This document shows positions 63,675 to 64,000 of a stretch of DNA of 64,000 nt, piece after piece. The position numbers were made by a program, and so were the translations under genes. This DNA is from Megasphaera lornae (GTDB lineage: Bacteria; Bacillota; Negativicutes; Veillonellales; Megasphaeraceae). Under the pieces are notes generated by a model. The model worked only from the letters and a program-made list of their open reading frames with translations. It did not search any database and was not told the DNA's origin. The number at the start of each line of letters is the position of its first letter. Within the stretch, counting starts at the first letter, position 1. The DNA lies in the NCBI RefSeq assembly GCF_000214495.1, contig NZ_AFIJ01000007.1, positions 1-64,000 on the forward strand, written 5' to 3'.

Positions 63675-64000
63675 TTACCACCCCTTACGTCGCTGCCAAA
63701 AAGACGGCATCAATAATGCCAACACGGTAAATGATTCCAACCTGCCCATCAACATGGATACACAAACAATGACTTTCCCGAAGGCCGGTAACGCGGCATA
63801 TGTGCAAGTTGCGCCGAAAATACCGAAAGCCGGACCGCAACTTCCCATCGTGGAAATACTCACTCCCAATGCCGCAAATAAAGGAACGCCGTTCCAAGTC
63901 AACAAGATGGTCCAAAGCAAGTCCAACATGACATATACAAAGAAAAAACGGGCTACACCTAAAATAAGATCCGAAGAAACTTCGCTGTGATTAGAACGTA
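63675..64000 (-). CDS. TrkH/KtrB family potassium uptake protein (3' end only)
   Basis: The last 108 codons of a minus-strand gene run off the right edge of the window. The final membrane segments show the family pattern: ALGVSISTMGSCGPAFGIFGATCTYAALP, with the selectivity-loop-like SCGPAFG, then FGKVIVCVSMLMGRLESFTVLALLMPSFWQRRKGW at the C-terminus. Such proteins form the K+ pore that works with TrkA or KtrA. The N-terminal three quarters are outside the window. Confidence 0.9.
   Translation of the reverse strand, partial: RSNHSEVSSDLILGVARFFFVYVMLDLLWTILLTWNGVPLFAALGVSISTMGSCGPAFGIFGATCTYAALPAFGKVIVCVSMLMGRLESFTVLALLMPSFWQRRKGW

Noticed and set aside
1..64000. tRNA, rRNA, CRISPR array, insertion sequence or prophage
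   Set aside because: No clover-leaf sequence, spaced direct repeats, transposase or phage gene was seen in any gap or reading frame.

Overview
The window looks like chromosomal DNA from an anaerobic, fermentative member of the Bacillota, most likely a Negativicutes (Veillonellales-type) genome. The grounds are PolC-type polymerase, strong AGGAGG ribosome-binding sites, frequent TTG/GTG starts, a butyryl-CoA dehydrogenase/EtfBA cluster of the Megasphaera type, and housekeeping gene orders shared with Bacillus but without the sporulation genes. The genus is an inference from gene content; no rRNA, tRNA, CRISPR array, prophage or insertion sequence was seen. Nearly all of the sequence is coding, mostly on the minus strand.

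Layout. 1-3.1 kb: polar amino acid ABC transporter, then aroK-pfkA. 3.2-7.8 kb: a small minus-strand transcription unit, then plus-strand genes for a split chromate-type transporter, ribosomal protein S20, a MATE exporter and an M29 aminopeptidase. 7.9-12.2 kb: a minus-strand run thrC-DMT transporter-TVP38-C_GCAxxG protein-unknown. 12.2-19.0 kb: topA-trmFO-hslV-hslU-rlmI. 19.2-20.7 kb: a dihydrolipoamide-dehydrogenase-like flavoprotein gene split by a -1 frameshift at an A7 tract. 20.9-24.2 kb: bcd-etfB-etfA. 24.4-27.6 kb: CoA pyrophosphatase and leuS. 27.9-29.3 kb: lgt and a flavin split-barrel protein behind a PerR/Fur-like box. 29.4-33.6 kb: DUF1232 and DUF697-like proteins, an SDR, a TSUP permease and a UgtP-like glycosyltransferase. 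33.7-39.9 kb: mfd-flippase-mazG-hup. 40.0-48.2 kb: rpsB-tsf-pyrH-frr-small protein-uppS-cdsA-dxr-rseP-ispG. 48.3-55.1 kb: cdaA-cdaR-FAD oxidoreductase-glmM, followed by glmS with a candidate divergent glmS ribozyme. 55.2-63.5 kb: comEA-comEC-holA-polC, a TrpR-like regulator and an unknown gene. The window closes with the 3' end of a trkH-type gene.

How the parts work together. The cdaA-glmS block links c-di-AMP signalling with amino-sugar supply for the cell wall. The rpsB-ispG block joins translation factors, UMP kinase and isoprenoid, undecaprenol and phospholipid precursor synthesis. bcd-etfBA would carry out NADH-dependent crotonyl-CoA reduction in butyrate-type fermentation. The observations most worth a second look are a PolC with no proofreading exonuclease domain, the frameshift that exactly joins two halves of a flavoprotein, the divergent glmS ribozyme, a hybrid PerR/Fur box, an unannotated small minus-strand unit at about 3.2-3.5 kb, and a hairpin that could mask the comEA ribosome-binding site.
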